DNA of 46,760 bases from Sphingomonas sanxanigenens (GTDB lineage Bacteria > Pseudomonadota > Alphaproteobacteria > Sphingomonadales > Sphingomonadaceae), in NCBI GenBank assembly GCA_003240855.1, contig QFNN01000009.1:1-46760 (forward strand), in the 5' to 3' direction. The notes beneath the pieces are model-generated. The model was not told the origin of the DNA and ran no database searches. It saw only the letters and a list, made by a program, of their open reading frames with translations. The translations under genes and the position numbers were made by a program. Numbering within the stretch: position 1 is the stretch's first letter; each line of letters starts with the position of its first letter. Of this stretch, positions 33,494 through 41,799 are shown piece after piece.

Positions 33494-33664
33494 ATGACCA
33501 AGTTCCGCACGCTTATCGCCAACAACAAGGGCGCGACGGCCATTGAATATGGTTTGATCGCCGCCCTGATCGCGATCGCCGCGATCACCGCCATGTCGCA
33601 GCTCGGCAGCCAGCTCCAGACGACCTTCGACAAGGCCAAGACGGAGATGTCCAAGACCAACTAA
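33494..33664 (+). CDS. Flp family type IVb pilin, tandem copy 2
   Basis: Pilin of 56 residues, MTKFRTLIANNKG then ATAIEYGLIAALIAIAAITA, ending EMSKTN. It differs from copy 1 mainly in the leader (TKFRTLIANN against KTFRKMIADN) and at two or three positions near the C-terminus (FDKAK/EMS against FTKAK/EMA). The mature helix is unchanged. CAGGAG lies nine bases before the ATG. Having two almost identical major pilins suggests gene dosage or separate control of the two promoters. Confidence 0.93.
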   Translation: MTKFRTLIANNKGATAIEYGLIAALIAIAAITAMSQLGSQLQTTFDKAKTEMSKTN

Positions 33665-33672
33665 GGTCTTGG

Positions 33673-33744
33673 GGAAAGCCCGGGCTTTCCACCTACTGCT
33701 TTGCAAAGGGACAGGGCGTCGGAGCGATCCGGCGCCTTTCTCTA
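33673..33744 (+). terminator. Double hairpin and terminator after pilin copy 2
   Basis: GGAAAGCC (33673-33680) pairs with GGCTTTCC (33683-33690). Then GGCGTCGGA (33715-33723) pairs with TCCGGCGCC (33728-33736) around GCGA, followed by TTTCTCT. The second stem is nearly the same as after copy 1. The first stem has a different sequence but the same position and shape. Confidence 0.65.
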
Positions 33745-33756
33745 TTGGCCCGCGCG

Positions 33757-34545
33757 CTAGAATCGCCGCACGATCCCGCCATAGACCTCGGCATCGGGGC
33801 TGGCATGGTTCAGCCCGGCGTTAACGCCCAGATCAAGCTGCCACTCCCTGCCTGGCTGCCAGCCGATCGACAGACCCGCCAGCATCTCAGTGGCGTGATC
33901 GCCCGGGTCGCGGTCGCGAAACGCCGAAAGCTCGGCCGAGGCCTGCACGCTGCCTGACAATTTCAGACCCAACCCGCCGACGGCGCCATAGCGCAGGTGC
34001 CGGCCGCTGCGGTCGCCATCAGGCGCGGCGTCGATCTCGGGCGTGGCGCTGAGCGACAGCCTGTCAGTCAGCGCATAGCTGAGCGGCAGAATCATCCCCG
34101 CCCCCCAGGTTCCTGCGCCAATCGCCTGCCCGCCCGCCGGCAGCGTGACATAGGGCAGCAGCGCGGCCGAAAAGCCTGATCCGTCGGGGTTCGCGAGATT
34201 GCGCTTCACCGCCAGCATGACGTCTCCGACGCCGCCGGCGCGGCTCACCGCGCCTGTCGCCCTGTCGCGCGTGCGGACATGGCCGAAGGCCGTCCAGCCG
34301 ATCTGGATCTCCGCATGTTCGGCCACGCCGATGCGCAGCAACGCCTCACCCAGCGCCAGCGTGTCGGTGCGACCGGCCGCGTTGCTGTCGAGCGCCCAGT
34401 CGCCGATTCCGGTTTCAAGGACGAGGCGACCGGGGTCGACGGTGCAGGGCGGCGTATCCAGCCCCGGCCGATCGGGGCACAGGTCACGCGCCTCCAGCGG
34501 CGAAGCGATCGCGGCAAGGATCAGCAAACCTATTCCCGGCTTCAT
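33757..34545 (-). CDS. Outer-membrane channel-like protein (MetA-pathway/phenol-type transporter family)
   Basis: Protein of 262 residues from the ATG at 34545, preceded by AAGGGGAG. The signal peptide MKPGIGLLILAAIASPLEA is followed by a Cys-containing stretch CPDRPGLDTPPCTV. A series of amphipathic beta strands with alternating pattern follows (VLETGIGDW, AEIQIGWTAFGHVR, VMLAVKRNL, AALLPYVTLPAG and others), ending in a terminal Phe (GGIVRRF), the mark of outer-membrane barrels. The layout matches the PF13557-type putative MetA-pathway phenol degradation proteins, thought to be outer-membrane channels. No degradation genes are adjacent. Its function is open. Confidence 0.65.
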   Translation of the reverse strand: MKPGIGLLILAAIASPLEARDLCPDRPGLDTPPCTVDPGRLVLETGIGDWALDSNAAGRTDTLALGEALLRIGVAEHAEIQIGWTAFGHVRTRDRATGAVSRAGGVGDVMLAVKRNLANPDGSGFSAALLPYVTLPAGGQAIGAGTWGAGMILPLSYALTDRLSLSATPEIDAAPDGDRSGRHLRYGAVGGLGLKLSGSVQASAELSAFRDRDPGDHATEMLAGLSIGWQPGREWQLDLGVNAGLNHASPDAEVYGGIVRRF

Positions 34546-34618
34546 CGCAACTCCCCTTCTCATCGGCTGCTCCTTACGCTTTTCAGCGGGGCCGGTTCCG
34601 CGCTACATCCAATAACCG

Positions 34619-35329
34619 ATGGCCACCCGCAGCAAGACGAAGCGATCGCTTCCCACCCGCATCATCCGCATCACCTTCAAGGCGATCGCCTGGTTCGTGG
34701 GGATCAGCCTGCTGTGGGTGGTCGCCTACCGCTTCGCGCCGCCGCCCTTCACGCTGACCATGCTGGGCGACGTGATGAGCGGACGCAGCGTGACCCGGCA
34801 GTGGATGCCGCTGTCGCGGATCGACCCCAACATGCCGCGCGCCGCGATTGCGGCCGAGGACGCGAAGTTCTGCAGCCATCACGGCTTCGATTTCGGCGCG
34901 ATCGCCAAGGCGGCCGAACGCAATGCGCAAGGCGGCCATGTGATCCGCGGCGGATCGACGATCAGCCAGCAGACCGCGAAGAACGCCTTCCTCTGGCAAG
35001 GCGGCGGCTTCGTCCGCAAGGGGCTGGAGGCCTGGTTCACCCTCCTGATCGAGACGATCTGGGGCAAGAAGCGGATCATGGAGGTCTATCTCAACCTCGC
35101 CGAGACAGGGATCGGCACTTATGGCGTCAACGCCGGCGCGATCCGCTATTTCAATCACGACGCCTCGCGCCTCAGCCCGCTGGAGGCGAGCAGAATCGCG
35201 GCGGTCCTGCCGCTCCCCAAGAAGCGCGACGCGATCGACCCGAGCGGCTACACGCGCCGATATGGCAACCGCATCGACCGCCGCGTCGGCGTCGTCGCGC
35301 GCGGCGGTCTGGATGACTGCCTGAAATAG
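34619..35329 (+). CDS. mtgA: Monofunctional peptidoglycan glycosyltransferase
   Basis: Membrane-anchored transglycosylase of 236 residues that polymerises lipid II glycan chains without cross-linking. A helix at about 19-38 anchors it. The GT51 motifs are AAEDAKFCSHHGFD (catalytic Glu80), RGGSTISQQTAKNAFLW, RKGLEAWFTLLIE and KKRIMEVYLNLAETG, with the second glutamate in the last segment. The length is standard for MtgA. It diverges from the outer-membrane channel gene and precedes the biotin genes by 89 bases. Confidence 0.94.
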   Translation: MATRSKTKRSLPTRIIRITFKAIAWFVGISLLWVVAYRFAPPPFTLTMLGDVMSGRSVTRQWMPLSRIDPNMPRAAIAAEDAKFCSHHGFDFGAIAKAAERNAQGGHVIRGGSTISQQTAKNAFLWQGGGFVRKGLEAWFTLLIETIWGKKRIMEVYLNLAETGIGTYGVNAGAIRYFNHDASRLSPLEASRIAAVLPLPKKRDAIDPSGYTRRYGNRIDRRVGVVARGGLDDCLK

Positions 35330-35418
35330 GCGGCGCCGACAGAATTGCGACGGCGCTTTGCCGGACTTGGCGACAGAACGCACTTGCCCGATCTGGCGGC
35401 CATCGACATCAGGCGCGC

Positions 35419-36609
35419 ATGAGCAACCATGCCCTGCCCCTGCCCCTGCCCCTGCCCCTGCCCCTGCCCCTGCGGCAGTCGCGCCAGACCGCGCCCTTCG
35501 CCAGCCTTGACGCCGACCTCGCCGATCTCGGGCGGCGTGATCGTCTGCGCAGGCTGATCCGGCAACGCGGCGTCGATTTCAGCTCGAACGACTATCTCGG
35601 CATGGCGGCGTCGCCGCGCCTCCGCCAAGCCGTGGCCGACGCCGTCGCGCGCGGCGTGCCGATCGGTTCGGGCGGGTCGCGCCTGCTGCGCGGCAACCAC
35701 CCGGAGCATGAGGCGCTGGAAGCGGAGGCCGCAGCCTGGTTCGGCAGCGAGACGACGCTGTTCTTCTCGACCGGCTATGCCGCCAATGCCGCCCTGTTCG
35801 CGACGCTGCCCCAGAAATCCGACCTGATCGTGCATGACGATCTGATCCACGCCAGCGCGCATGAGCGATTTCGGCTGAGCCGCGCCACATCGGTTTCGGC
35901 CGGGCATAATGATCCGGCGCGGATCGACGACGCGATCGCCCGCTGGCGCTCCGGCGGCGCAACCGGGCAGGCATGGATCGCGGTCGAAAGCCTGTACAGC
36001 ATGGACGGCGACTGCGCGCCGATCGACGAACTCGCCGCCGTCGCCGAGCGCCACGACGCCATTCTGGTGATCGACGAAGCGCACGCCACGGGCGTATTCG
36101 GCGAAGGCGGGCGCGGCCTTGCGGCGCATCTGGAAGGCCAGCCCAACGTCATCACGCTGCGGACATGCGGCAAGGCGCTGGGCTGTGAAGGCGCGCTGGT
36201 CTGCGCGCCGCGCATCGTCCGCGACTTCCTCGTCAATCGCGCGCGCGGCTTCATCTTTTCGACCGCGCCGTCGCCGTTGACGGCGGCGGCGGTGCGCGCG
36301 AGCCTGCGCATCGCGGCGGAGGAGCCCGCGCGCCGCGCGCAGCTCGCAGCACGGGTCGCGGAGACCCGGAGGCTGCTCGAACCCCTGGGCGTCGCGCCGA
36401 GCGGCTCGCAGATCCAGCCTTTGATAATCGGCGACGACGCGCGCACCATGGCGATCGCCGACGCGCTGCAGGATCGCGGTTTCGACATTCGCGGCATTCG
36501 CCCACCCACGGTGCCGCAGGGCACGTCACGGCTGCGCATCTCGCTGACGCTCAACGCCTCGACCGAGGATGTCGCCGCGCTCGCGGCCACGCTTGAGGAG
36601 CTGTTGTAA
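35419..36609 (+). CDS. bioF: 8-amino-7-oxononanoate synthase
   Basis: PLP enzyme of 396 residues that joins pimeloyl-ACP (or pimeloyl-CoA) and alanine in biotin synthesis. Family features are DFSSNDYLGMAASPRL, GSGGSRLLRGNHPEHEALE, DEAHATGVFGEGGRGL and the PLP lysine Lys252 in TCGKALGCEGA. Upstream of the core the N-terminus carries a Leu-Pro repeat, coded by a CTGCCC tandem repeat right after the start. The ATG at 35419 is the only upstream start that includes the repeat; a shorter product starting inside the core would lose conserved residues. Its stop overlaps the bioD start by one base (TAATG). Confidence 0.94.
   Translation: MSNHALPLPLPLPLPLPLRQSRQTAPFASLDADLADLGRRDRLRRLIRQRGVDFSSNDYLGMAASPRLRQAVADAVARGVPIGSGGSRLLRGNHPEHEALEAEAAAWFGSETTLFFSTGYAANAALFATLPQKSDLIVHDDLIHASAHERFRLSRATSVSAGHNDPARIDDAIARWRSGGATGQAWIAVESLYSMDGDCAPIDELAAVAERHDAILVIDEAHATGVFGEGGRGLAAHLEGQPNVITLRTCGKALGCEGALVCAPRIVRDFLVNRARGFIFSTAPSPLTAAAVRASLRIAAEEPARRAQLAARVAETRRLLEPLGVAPSGSQIQPLIIGDDARTMAIADALQDRGFDIRGIRPPTVPQGTSRLRISLTLNASTEDVAALAATLEELL
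35434..35472 (+). repeat. Hexanucleotide tandem repeat (CTGCCC) in bioF
   Basis: Six full CTGCCC units plus a final CTG encode alternating Leu and Pro at residues 6-18 of BioF. All units are identical. Gain or loss of a unit would keep the frame and only change the length of the Leu-Pro run, so it should be polymorphic among related strains without switching the gene off. Confidence 0.9.
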
Positions 36610-37232
36610 TGGCGGGCGCCATCGTCATCACCGGGACCGACACCGGGATCGGCAAGACCATATTCTCCGCCGCGCTCACCGCCGCGCTTGGCGCGCATTA
36701 TTGGAAGCCGGTGCAGGCGGGGCTGGAGGACGGAAGCGACGCGGCGCAGGTCGCCGCGCTGTCGGGCGTCCCGCGCGATCAGATCCTTCCCGAAGTCCAT
36801 CGATTGACTACGCCATGCTCGCCGCATCGCGCCGCAGAGATCGACGGCGTGACGATCGACGCCGACCGCCTCGAACCCCCGGCCGTGCGCCCCCTGGTGA
36901 TCGAAGGCGCCGGCGGCGCGCTCGTCCCCCTGACGCGCGATCTGTTGTTCGCCGATCTGTTCGCGCGCTGGCGTCTGCCGGTCGTGATCGTCGCGCGGAC
37001 CGGGCTCGGCACGATCAACCACAGCCTGATGACGATCGAAGCGCTGCGCGCCCGCAGCGTTCCTCTGCGCGGAATCGCCTTCGTCGGCGACCCCGCAGAG
37101 GATAGCGAGGCGACGATCGCCGCGATCGGCGGGATCAGGCGCCTCGGCCGCCTGCCCCGGATCGAGCCGCTCGACCGGGCGAGGCTGGCCCGCGCCTTCC
37201 ACGACAATTTCAATCCGGCGGACTTCCGATGA
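36609..37232 (+). CDS. bioD: Dethiobiotin synthetase
   Basis: ATP-dependent carboxylase of 207 residues that closes the ureido ring of dethiobiotin. P-loop TGTDTGIGKTIFSAALTAAL (8-27), KPVQAGLEDGSDA with the conserved Lys, LTTPCSPHRAAEIDG and VIEGAGGALVPLT are the standard landmarks. It overlaps bioF by one base and bioA by four (ATGA), so the three enzymes are made from one tightly coupled message. Confidence 0.95.
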   Translation: MAGAIVITGTDTGIGKTIFSAALTAALGAHYWKPVQAGLEDGSDAAQVAALSGVPRDQILPEVHRLTTPCSPHRAAEIDGVTIDADRLEPPAVRPLVIEGAGGALVPLTRDLLFADLFARWRLPVVIVARTGLGTINHSLMTIEALRARSVPLRGIAFVGDPAEDSEATIAAIGGIRRLGRLPRIEPLDRARLARAFHDNFNPADFR

Positions 37233-38473
37233 CTCCTTCGCCCGTCTGGCACCCCTTCACACAGCACGGGCTTCGGGAAGCGATCCCGCTCGTCGAGCGT
37301 GCGGAAGGCGCGGCGCTCCATACGGACGACGGACGACGCATCGTCGACGCCATATCATCCTGGTGGGTCATCACCCATGGGCATCGCCATCCGCGCATCA
37401 TGGCGGCGATCGCGGCGCAGGCCGAAAAGCTGGACCAGATCATCTTTGCGGGCTGGACGCACGAGCCGGCGGAGACTCTCGCGCGCGGATTGACTGCGAT
37501 CATGCCTCCGGCGCTCTCGCATGTGTTCTTTTCGGACTCGGGATCGACCAGCGTCGAAGTCGCGCTCAAGATGGCGCTCGGTTACTGGCTTCACCGGGAC
37601 GAGCCGCGCGACCGGATCCTCGTCCTCGACCATAGCTATCATGGCGACACGATCGGCGCGATGTCGGTGGGCGCGCGCGGCGTATTCAATGCGGCTTATA
37701 CGCCGCTGCTGTTCGACACCGACGCCATACCCTTCCCGGCCGCCGACGCCGGACAGGAAACGCTCGACGCGCTGGAGGCCGCCTGCCGGGCGAAACCTGC
37801 GGCGTTCATCGTCGAACCGCTGATCCTCGGCGCCGGCGGCATGCTGATCTATCCGGCCGGGTTGCTCGCCGAGATGCGCGCGATCTGCGCGCGCCACGGC
37901 GTGCTGTTCATCGCCGACGAGGTGATGACCGGCTGGGGCCGCACCGGCAGCCTGCTCGCCTGCGACCAGGCGCGGATCGTTCCCGACATACTCTGCCTGT
38001 CAAAAGGGCTGACCGGCGGCGCGGTCCCGCTGGCGGTGACGATGGCGACCGACGCGATCTACGACGCGCACTGGTCCGCCGATCGCGCGAAAATGTTCTT
38101 CCATTCATCCAGCTATACCGCCAACCCGATCGCCTGCGCGGCCGCGAACGCCAATCTCGCCATCTGGCGCGAAGAGCCGGTTGCCGGGCGCATCGCCGAT
38201 CTCGCCCGCCGACAGCGCGAGCGGCTCGACAGGCTGACGCCCCTCCCCCGCATCCGCAATCCGCGCGCGCTGGGGACGATCGCCGCGATCGAGCTTGATG
38301 CTCCGGACGGCAATTACATGTCCGATCTCGGCCCCCGGCTGCTCGCACATTTCGCGCAGGCCGATCTTCTGCTCCGTCCGCTCGGCAACACCATTTACGT
38401 GATGCCGCCTTATTGCATCGACGACGCCGACCTCGATCGCATTTACGAAGCGATCGCCGAGATCGCGACCTGA
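37229..38473 (+). CDS. bioA: Adenosylmethionine-8-amino-7-oxononanoate transaminase
   Basis: PLP aminotransferase of 414 residues that makes 7,8-diaminononanoate with S-adenosylmethionine as amino donor. VWHPFTQHG near the start, DAISSWWVITHGHRHP, FFSDSGSTSVEVALKMA, DHSYHGDTIGAMSVG, ADEVMTGWGRTG and LCLSKGLTGG with Lys259 are the BioA marks; the Trp-Trp and the N-terminal HP-Q element distinguish it from other class-III transaminases. It is the last biotin gene here; bioB and pimelate genes are not in the window. Confidence 0.95.
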   Translation: MTPSPVWHPFTQHGLREAIPLVERAEGAALHTDDGRRIVDAISSWWVITHGHRHPRIMAAIAAQAEKLDQIIFAGWTHEPAETLARGLTAIMPPALSHVFFSDSGSTSVEVALKMALGYWLHRDEPRDRILVLDHSYHGDTIGAMSVGARGVFNAAYTPLLFDTDAIPFPAADAGQETLDALEAACRAKPAAFIVEPLILGAGGMLIYPAGLLAEMRAICARHGVLFIADEVMTGWGRTGSLLACDQARIVPDILCLSKGLTGGAVPLAVTMATDAIYDAHWSADRAKMFFHSSSYTANPIACAAANANLAIWREEPVAGRIADLARRQRERLDRLTPLPRIRNPRALGTIAAIELDAPDGNYMSDLGPRLLAHFAQADLLLRPLGNTIYVMPPYCIDDADLDRIYEAIAEIAT

Positions 38474-38528
38474 TGGAGACAGGGCGGCAACGCCTTGCCA
38501 GCGGAGCAACTGTTCGCGAAAGAGCTTT

Positions 38529-39209
38529 ATGGTCATCGAGATTCCGGAACTGCTGACAAAAGAAGAAGTCGCAGAAGCGCGCGCGGCGCTATTGGCCGCC
38601 GAGTGGGTGGACGGCCGCGCCACCGCCGGCCACCGCGCACAGACCGTCAAGCGCAACGCGCAGCTCGCACCGGAAAACCCGCTGGCGCAGAAGCTTTCCC
38701 AGCTCATTCTCGACCGGCTGGCCCGCACGCCGCTGTTCATCGCGGCGACGCTGCCGCTGCGCATCCTGCCGCCGAAGTTCAATCGCTACGAAGGCGGCGG
38801 CGCCTATGGCAACCATGTCGACAATGCGATCTTCCCGATCCCCGGCACGGCGCAGCATGTTCGCAGCGACATTTCGTCGACCTTGTTCTTCAGCGACCCC
38901 GACGATTATGACGGCGGCGAACTGGTGATCGAGGATATGTTCGGCGAGCATCGGGTCAAACTGCCCGCCGGCCACCTCATCGTCTATCCGGGCAGCAGCC
39001 TTCACCGCGTGACTCCGGTGACGCGCGGCGCGCGCCTCGCCGCCTTTTTCTGGACGCAGAGCCTTGTCGCCTCCGACGAGCGCCGCCGCACCCTTTTCCA
39101 GCTCGACAACGCCATCCGGTCGCTGAGCGCCGACCACCCGGATCATGCGTCGGTCGACGAACTGACCAACGTCTATCACAATCTGCTCCGCCAATGGTCG
39201 ACGACCTGA
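38529..39209 (+). CDS. PKHD-type Fe(II)/2-oxoglutarate-dependent hydroxylase (PiuC/YbiX-like)
   Basis: Protein of 226 residues. The iron ligands are His96 and Asp98 in YGNHVDNAIF and His159 in GSSLHRVTPV; Arg169 is placed to bind 2-oxoglutarate. PPKFNRYEGGGAYG and DDYDGGELVIED are typical of the PiuC/YbiX subgroup, and the C-terminal RTLFQLDNAIRSL and NVYHNLLRQWS complete the family length. PiuC proteins usually sit beside siderophore receptors and their substrate is not established. Here the gene follows bioA by 55 bases and overlaps the next gene by 16 bases. Confidence 0.88.
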   Translation: MVIEIPELLTKEEVAEARAALLAAEWVDGRATAGHRAQTVKRNAQLAPENPLAQKLSQLILDRLARTPLFIAATLPLRILPPKFNRYEGGGAYGNHVDNAIFPIPGTAQHVRSDISSTLFFSDPDDYDGGELVIEDMFGEHRVKLPAGHLIVYPGSSLHRVTPVTRGARLAAFFWTQSLVASDERRRTLFQLDNAIRSLSADHPDHASVDELTNVYHNLLRQWSTT

Positions 39210-40336
39210 GCAGCCCGGCCGGGCCGCTGCCGCCCCTGACGGCTATCCCCGACGACGTGCTGGCCCTCGCCGACTATGAAAAGCGCGCCAAGGCTCATTT
39301 GCCGCCGGCAAGCTGGGCGCATGTTCAGGACGGATCAGGCGCCGGCGTGACTCTTGCGGACAATCGCGCCGTTTTCGATCGCCTCCGCCTGCTTCCCCAT
39401 GCGCTGGCCGACCTGCGGCAGGGCGATACGGCCATCCATCTCTTGGGCCGGCGTCACGCCGCGCCCATCCTCCTCGCCCCCATCGCCTACCAGACGCTCG
39501 CGCACCCCGACGGCGAGCTTGCCGTCGCACGCGCGGCCGCCGCGCTCGACACCGGCATGGCGCTCAGCACGCTTTCCGGCGTAACGCTGGAAGCGGTCGC
39601 CGCCGCCAGCCGCGCGGCGAGCGACGAGCTGCGCAAGCCCAATGCGCCGCTGTGGTTCCAGCTTTATCTGCAGCCCGAGCGGGCCGACAATCTCGCGCTG
39701 GTCCGGCGCGCCGAGGCGGCGGGTTATGAGGCCGTCGTCCTGACCATCGACGCAGGCCTGAAGCGCAGCAGCTTCACCCTGCCGCCGGGCGTGGACGCCG
39801 CCAATCTGAAAGGCATGAGGCGTGCGCGCCATGTCGCCCAGGCGGAAAGCGGCCTGTTGTTCGGCACGCCCATCATCGATGCAATGCCCCGCTGGGACGA
39901 CCTCGCCTGGCTGCGGGCCGCAACGAAACTGCCCGTCATCGTCAAGGGCATGGCCGTGGGCGCCGATCTGGATCGGATGATCGACGCTGGCGTGGATGGC
40001 CTGATCCTGTCCAACCATGGCGGCCGCGTGCTTGATGGGTTGCCGACGAGCCTGGAGCTGCTGCCCGACGTGCGCGACACCATCGCCGGGCGCATCCCGA
40101 TCCTCATCGACGGCGGCGTCCGCACCGGCGTCGATATCGTCAAGGCGCTCTGCCTTGGCGCCAGCGCCGTTCTGGTCGGCCGCCCCCAGATCCATGCGCT
40201 CGCGGTCGCCGGGATGCCCGGCGTCGCGCACATGCTGCAGATCCTGCGCGTGGAGCTTGAAGCCGCGATGGCGCAGCTCGGCTGCCCCGACCCGTCCAGC
40301 CTCACCGGCGACCGGCTGTTCGATCGAGCGCGCTGA
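39194..40336 (+). CDS. FMN-dependent alpha-hydroxy-acid oxidase/dehydrogenase
   Basis: TIM-barrel flavoenzyme of 380 residues of the glycolate oxidase / lactate dehydrogenase (LldD) group, oxidising an L-2-hydroxy acid. FMN- and substrate-binding segments are LWFQLYLQPERAD, LTIDAGLKRSS, PVIVKGMAVGADLDRMIDAG with the conserved Lys, LSNHGGRVLDGLPTSLELLP with catalytic His275, and LIDGGVRTGVDIVKALCLGA. The N-terminal SWAHVQDGSGAGVTLADNRA replaces the common YYxSGAxDExT pattern, so substrate choice may differ from lactate. There is no cytochrome domain or membrane helix. The start overlaps the hydroxylase gene by 16 bases. Confidence 0.9.
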   Translation: MVDDLSSPAGPLPPLTAIPDDVLALADYEKRAKAHLPPASWAHVQDGSGAGVTLADNRAVFDRLRLLPHALADLRQGDTAIHLLGRRHAAPILLAPIAYQTLAHPDGELAVARAAAALDTGMALSTLSGVTLEAVAAASRAASDELRKPNAPLWFQLYLQPERADNLALVRRAEAAGYEAVVLTIDAGLKRSSFTLPPGVDAANLKGMRRARHVAQAESGLLFGTPIIDAMPRWDDLAWLRAATKLPVIVKGMAVGADLDRMIDAGVDGLILSNHGGRVLDGLPTSLELLPDVRDTIAGRIPILIDGGVRTGVDIVKALCLGASAVLVGRPQIHALAVAGMPGVAHMLQILRVELEAAMAQLGCPDPSSLTGDRLFDRAR

Positions 40337-40353
40337 GCGCCGCCGCAGACGGA

Positions 40354-41799
40354 TCAGGCGATGCCGGCCACCGCCATGGCCAACGGTGCGCCAGCCTCGA
40401 AACTGGCGACGGGGTAGGCGCAATAATCGGCGGCGTAATAGGCGCTGGGGCGGTGATTGCCTGAATCGCCCAGCCCGCCGAAGGGCATGTTTCCGGCCGC
40501 GCCTGTCGTCGGGCGGTTCCAGTTGACGACGCCCGCGCGCGCGCGCGCCGAAAAACGCCGCCACAATGCTTCATCGGCGCTGACCAGCCCGGCGGACAGG
40601 CCGAAGCGCGTCGCATTGGCGGCGGCGATCGCCGCATCGAAATCAGGCACGCGGACAATCTGGAGCAGCGGCGCGAACAGCTCCGCATCCTCTATGGCGA
40701 CGCCCGTGACGTCGATTATGCCCGGCCGGACGAACGCCCCCGAACGCCCCTCGACCGGCGCGAACGGCCGGATGACCCGCCCACCGCGCGCCGCCAGCGC
40801 CGCCGCGCCGTCCAGCGCAGCGCGCGCCGCACCTGCGTCGACCAACGGCCCCATGAAGGCGTCGCCCTCCTCGTTCCAGGCGGCGATTTTCAATTGATCG
40901 GCCAGCGCGACAAGCTGCTCGACAACCGCATCGCCGATCGCGCCTTTAGGCAGGATCAGCCGGCGCGCGCACGAGCAGCGTTGCCCCGTCGTGACAAATG
41001 CCGAATGAACAATGATCGACGCTGCGGGGACAGGCGAATCCCAGACGATAAGCGGATTGTTGCCGCCGAGTTCAAGCGCGAGGATGACATGCGGGCGATC
41101 GACGAAGGCGCGGCGGAAATGCGCGCCCGCCGCCGCCGATCCGGTGAACAGCAGCCCGTCAATATCCGCCGCGACCAGCGCAGCCCCGGTCTCGCGCGCG
41201 CCCTGGACAAGGTTGAGCACGCCTTCGGGCAGCCCTGCGGCGATCCACGCCTCGACCATCAGGCGGCCCACCAGCGGCGTCTTTTCCGACGGCTTGAACA
41301 CCACCGTGTTCCCGGCAAGCAGCGCGGGCACGATATGCCCGTTGGGCAGATGCCCCGGGAAATTATAGGGGCCAAGCACCGCCATGACGCCGTGCGGCCG
41401 ATGGCGCAGCACCGCGCGGCCGAAAGGCTGGACCCCCTCGCGCTCGCCCGTGCGCTCGGCGTGCGCGGCGATCGAGACATCGACCTTGGCGATCATCGAG
41501 CCGACTTCGGCGCGCGTTTCCCACAAAAGCTTGCCCGTCTCGCGCGACAAAGCCTCGGCCAGGGCCTCACGCCGCTCGCCGAGCAATGCGGCGAAGCGGC
41601 GAACGAGCACGATGCGTTCCTCCAGCGGCCGAGACGCCCAGCCTGGCCCCGCAGCCCGCGCCGCCGCGACCGCAACCTCGCACTGCGCCGCGCTGGCGCC
41701 CGCGCCCTGCCAGACGGTCTCGCCCGATGCCGGATCGGCCGAGGTCAGCGCCTCGCCTTCGCCCGCGATCCAGACGCCGCCGATAAATAGCTCGCTCAT
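40354..41799 (-). CDS. astD: Succinylglutamate-semialdehyde dehydrogenase-like ALDH
   Basis: Aldehyde dehydrogenase of 481 residues. Landmarks are VLGPYNFPGHLPNGHIVPAL, FKPSEKTPLVGRLMVEAW, FTGSAAAGAHFRRAF, LALELGGNNPLIVWD with the general base Glu, and TTGQRCSCARRL with catalytic Cys275. The paired GHLPNGH and NNPLIV segments are characteristic of AstD, which oxidises N-succinylglutamate semialdehyde with NAD in arginine degradation. Homologous semialdehydes, such as the six-carbon one from lysine, are chemically similar. It overlaps astA by four bases and is the last gene of the operon. Confidence 0.9.
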   Translation of the reverse strand: MSELFIGGVWIAGEGEALTSADPASGETVWQGAGASAAQCEVAVAAARAAGPGWASRPLEERIVLVRRFAALLGERREALAEALSRETGKLLWETRAEVGSMIAKVDVSIAAHAERTGEREGVQPFGRAVLRHRPHGVMAVLGPYNFPGHLPNGHIVPALLAGNTVVFKPSEKTPLVGRLMVEAWIAAGLPEGVLNLVQGARETGAALVAADIDGLLFTGSAAAGAHFRRAFVDRPHVILALELGGNNPLIVWDSPVPAASIIVHSAFVTTGQRCSCARRLILPKGAIGDAVVEQLVALADQLKIAAWNEEGDAFMGPLVDAGAARAALDGAAALAARGGRVIRPFAPVEGRSGAFVRPGIIDVTGVAIEDAELFAPLLQIVRVPDFDAAIAAANATRFGLSAGLVSADEALWRRFSARARAGVVNWNRPTTGAAGNMPFGGLGDSGNHRPSAYYAADYCAYPVASFEAGAPLAMAVAGIA

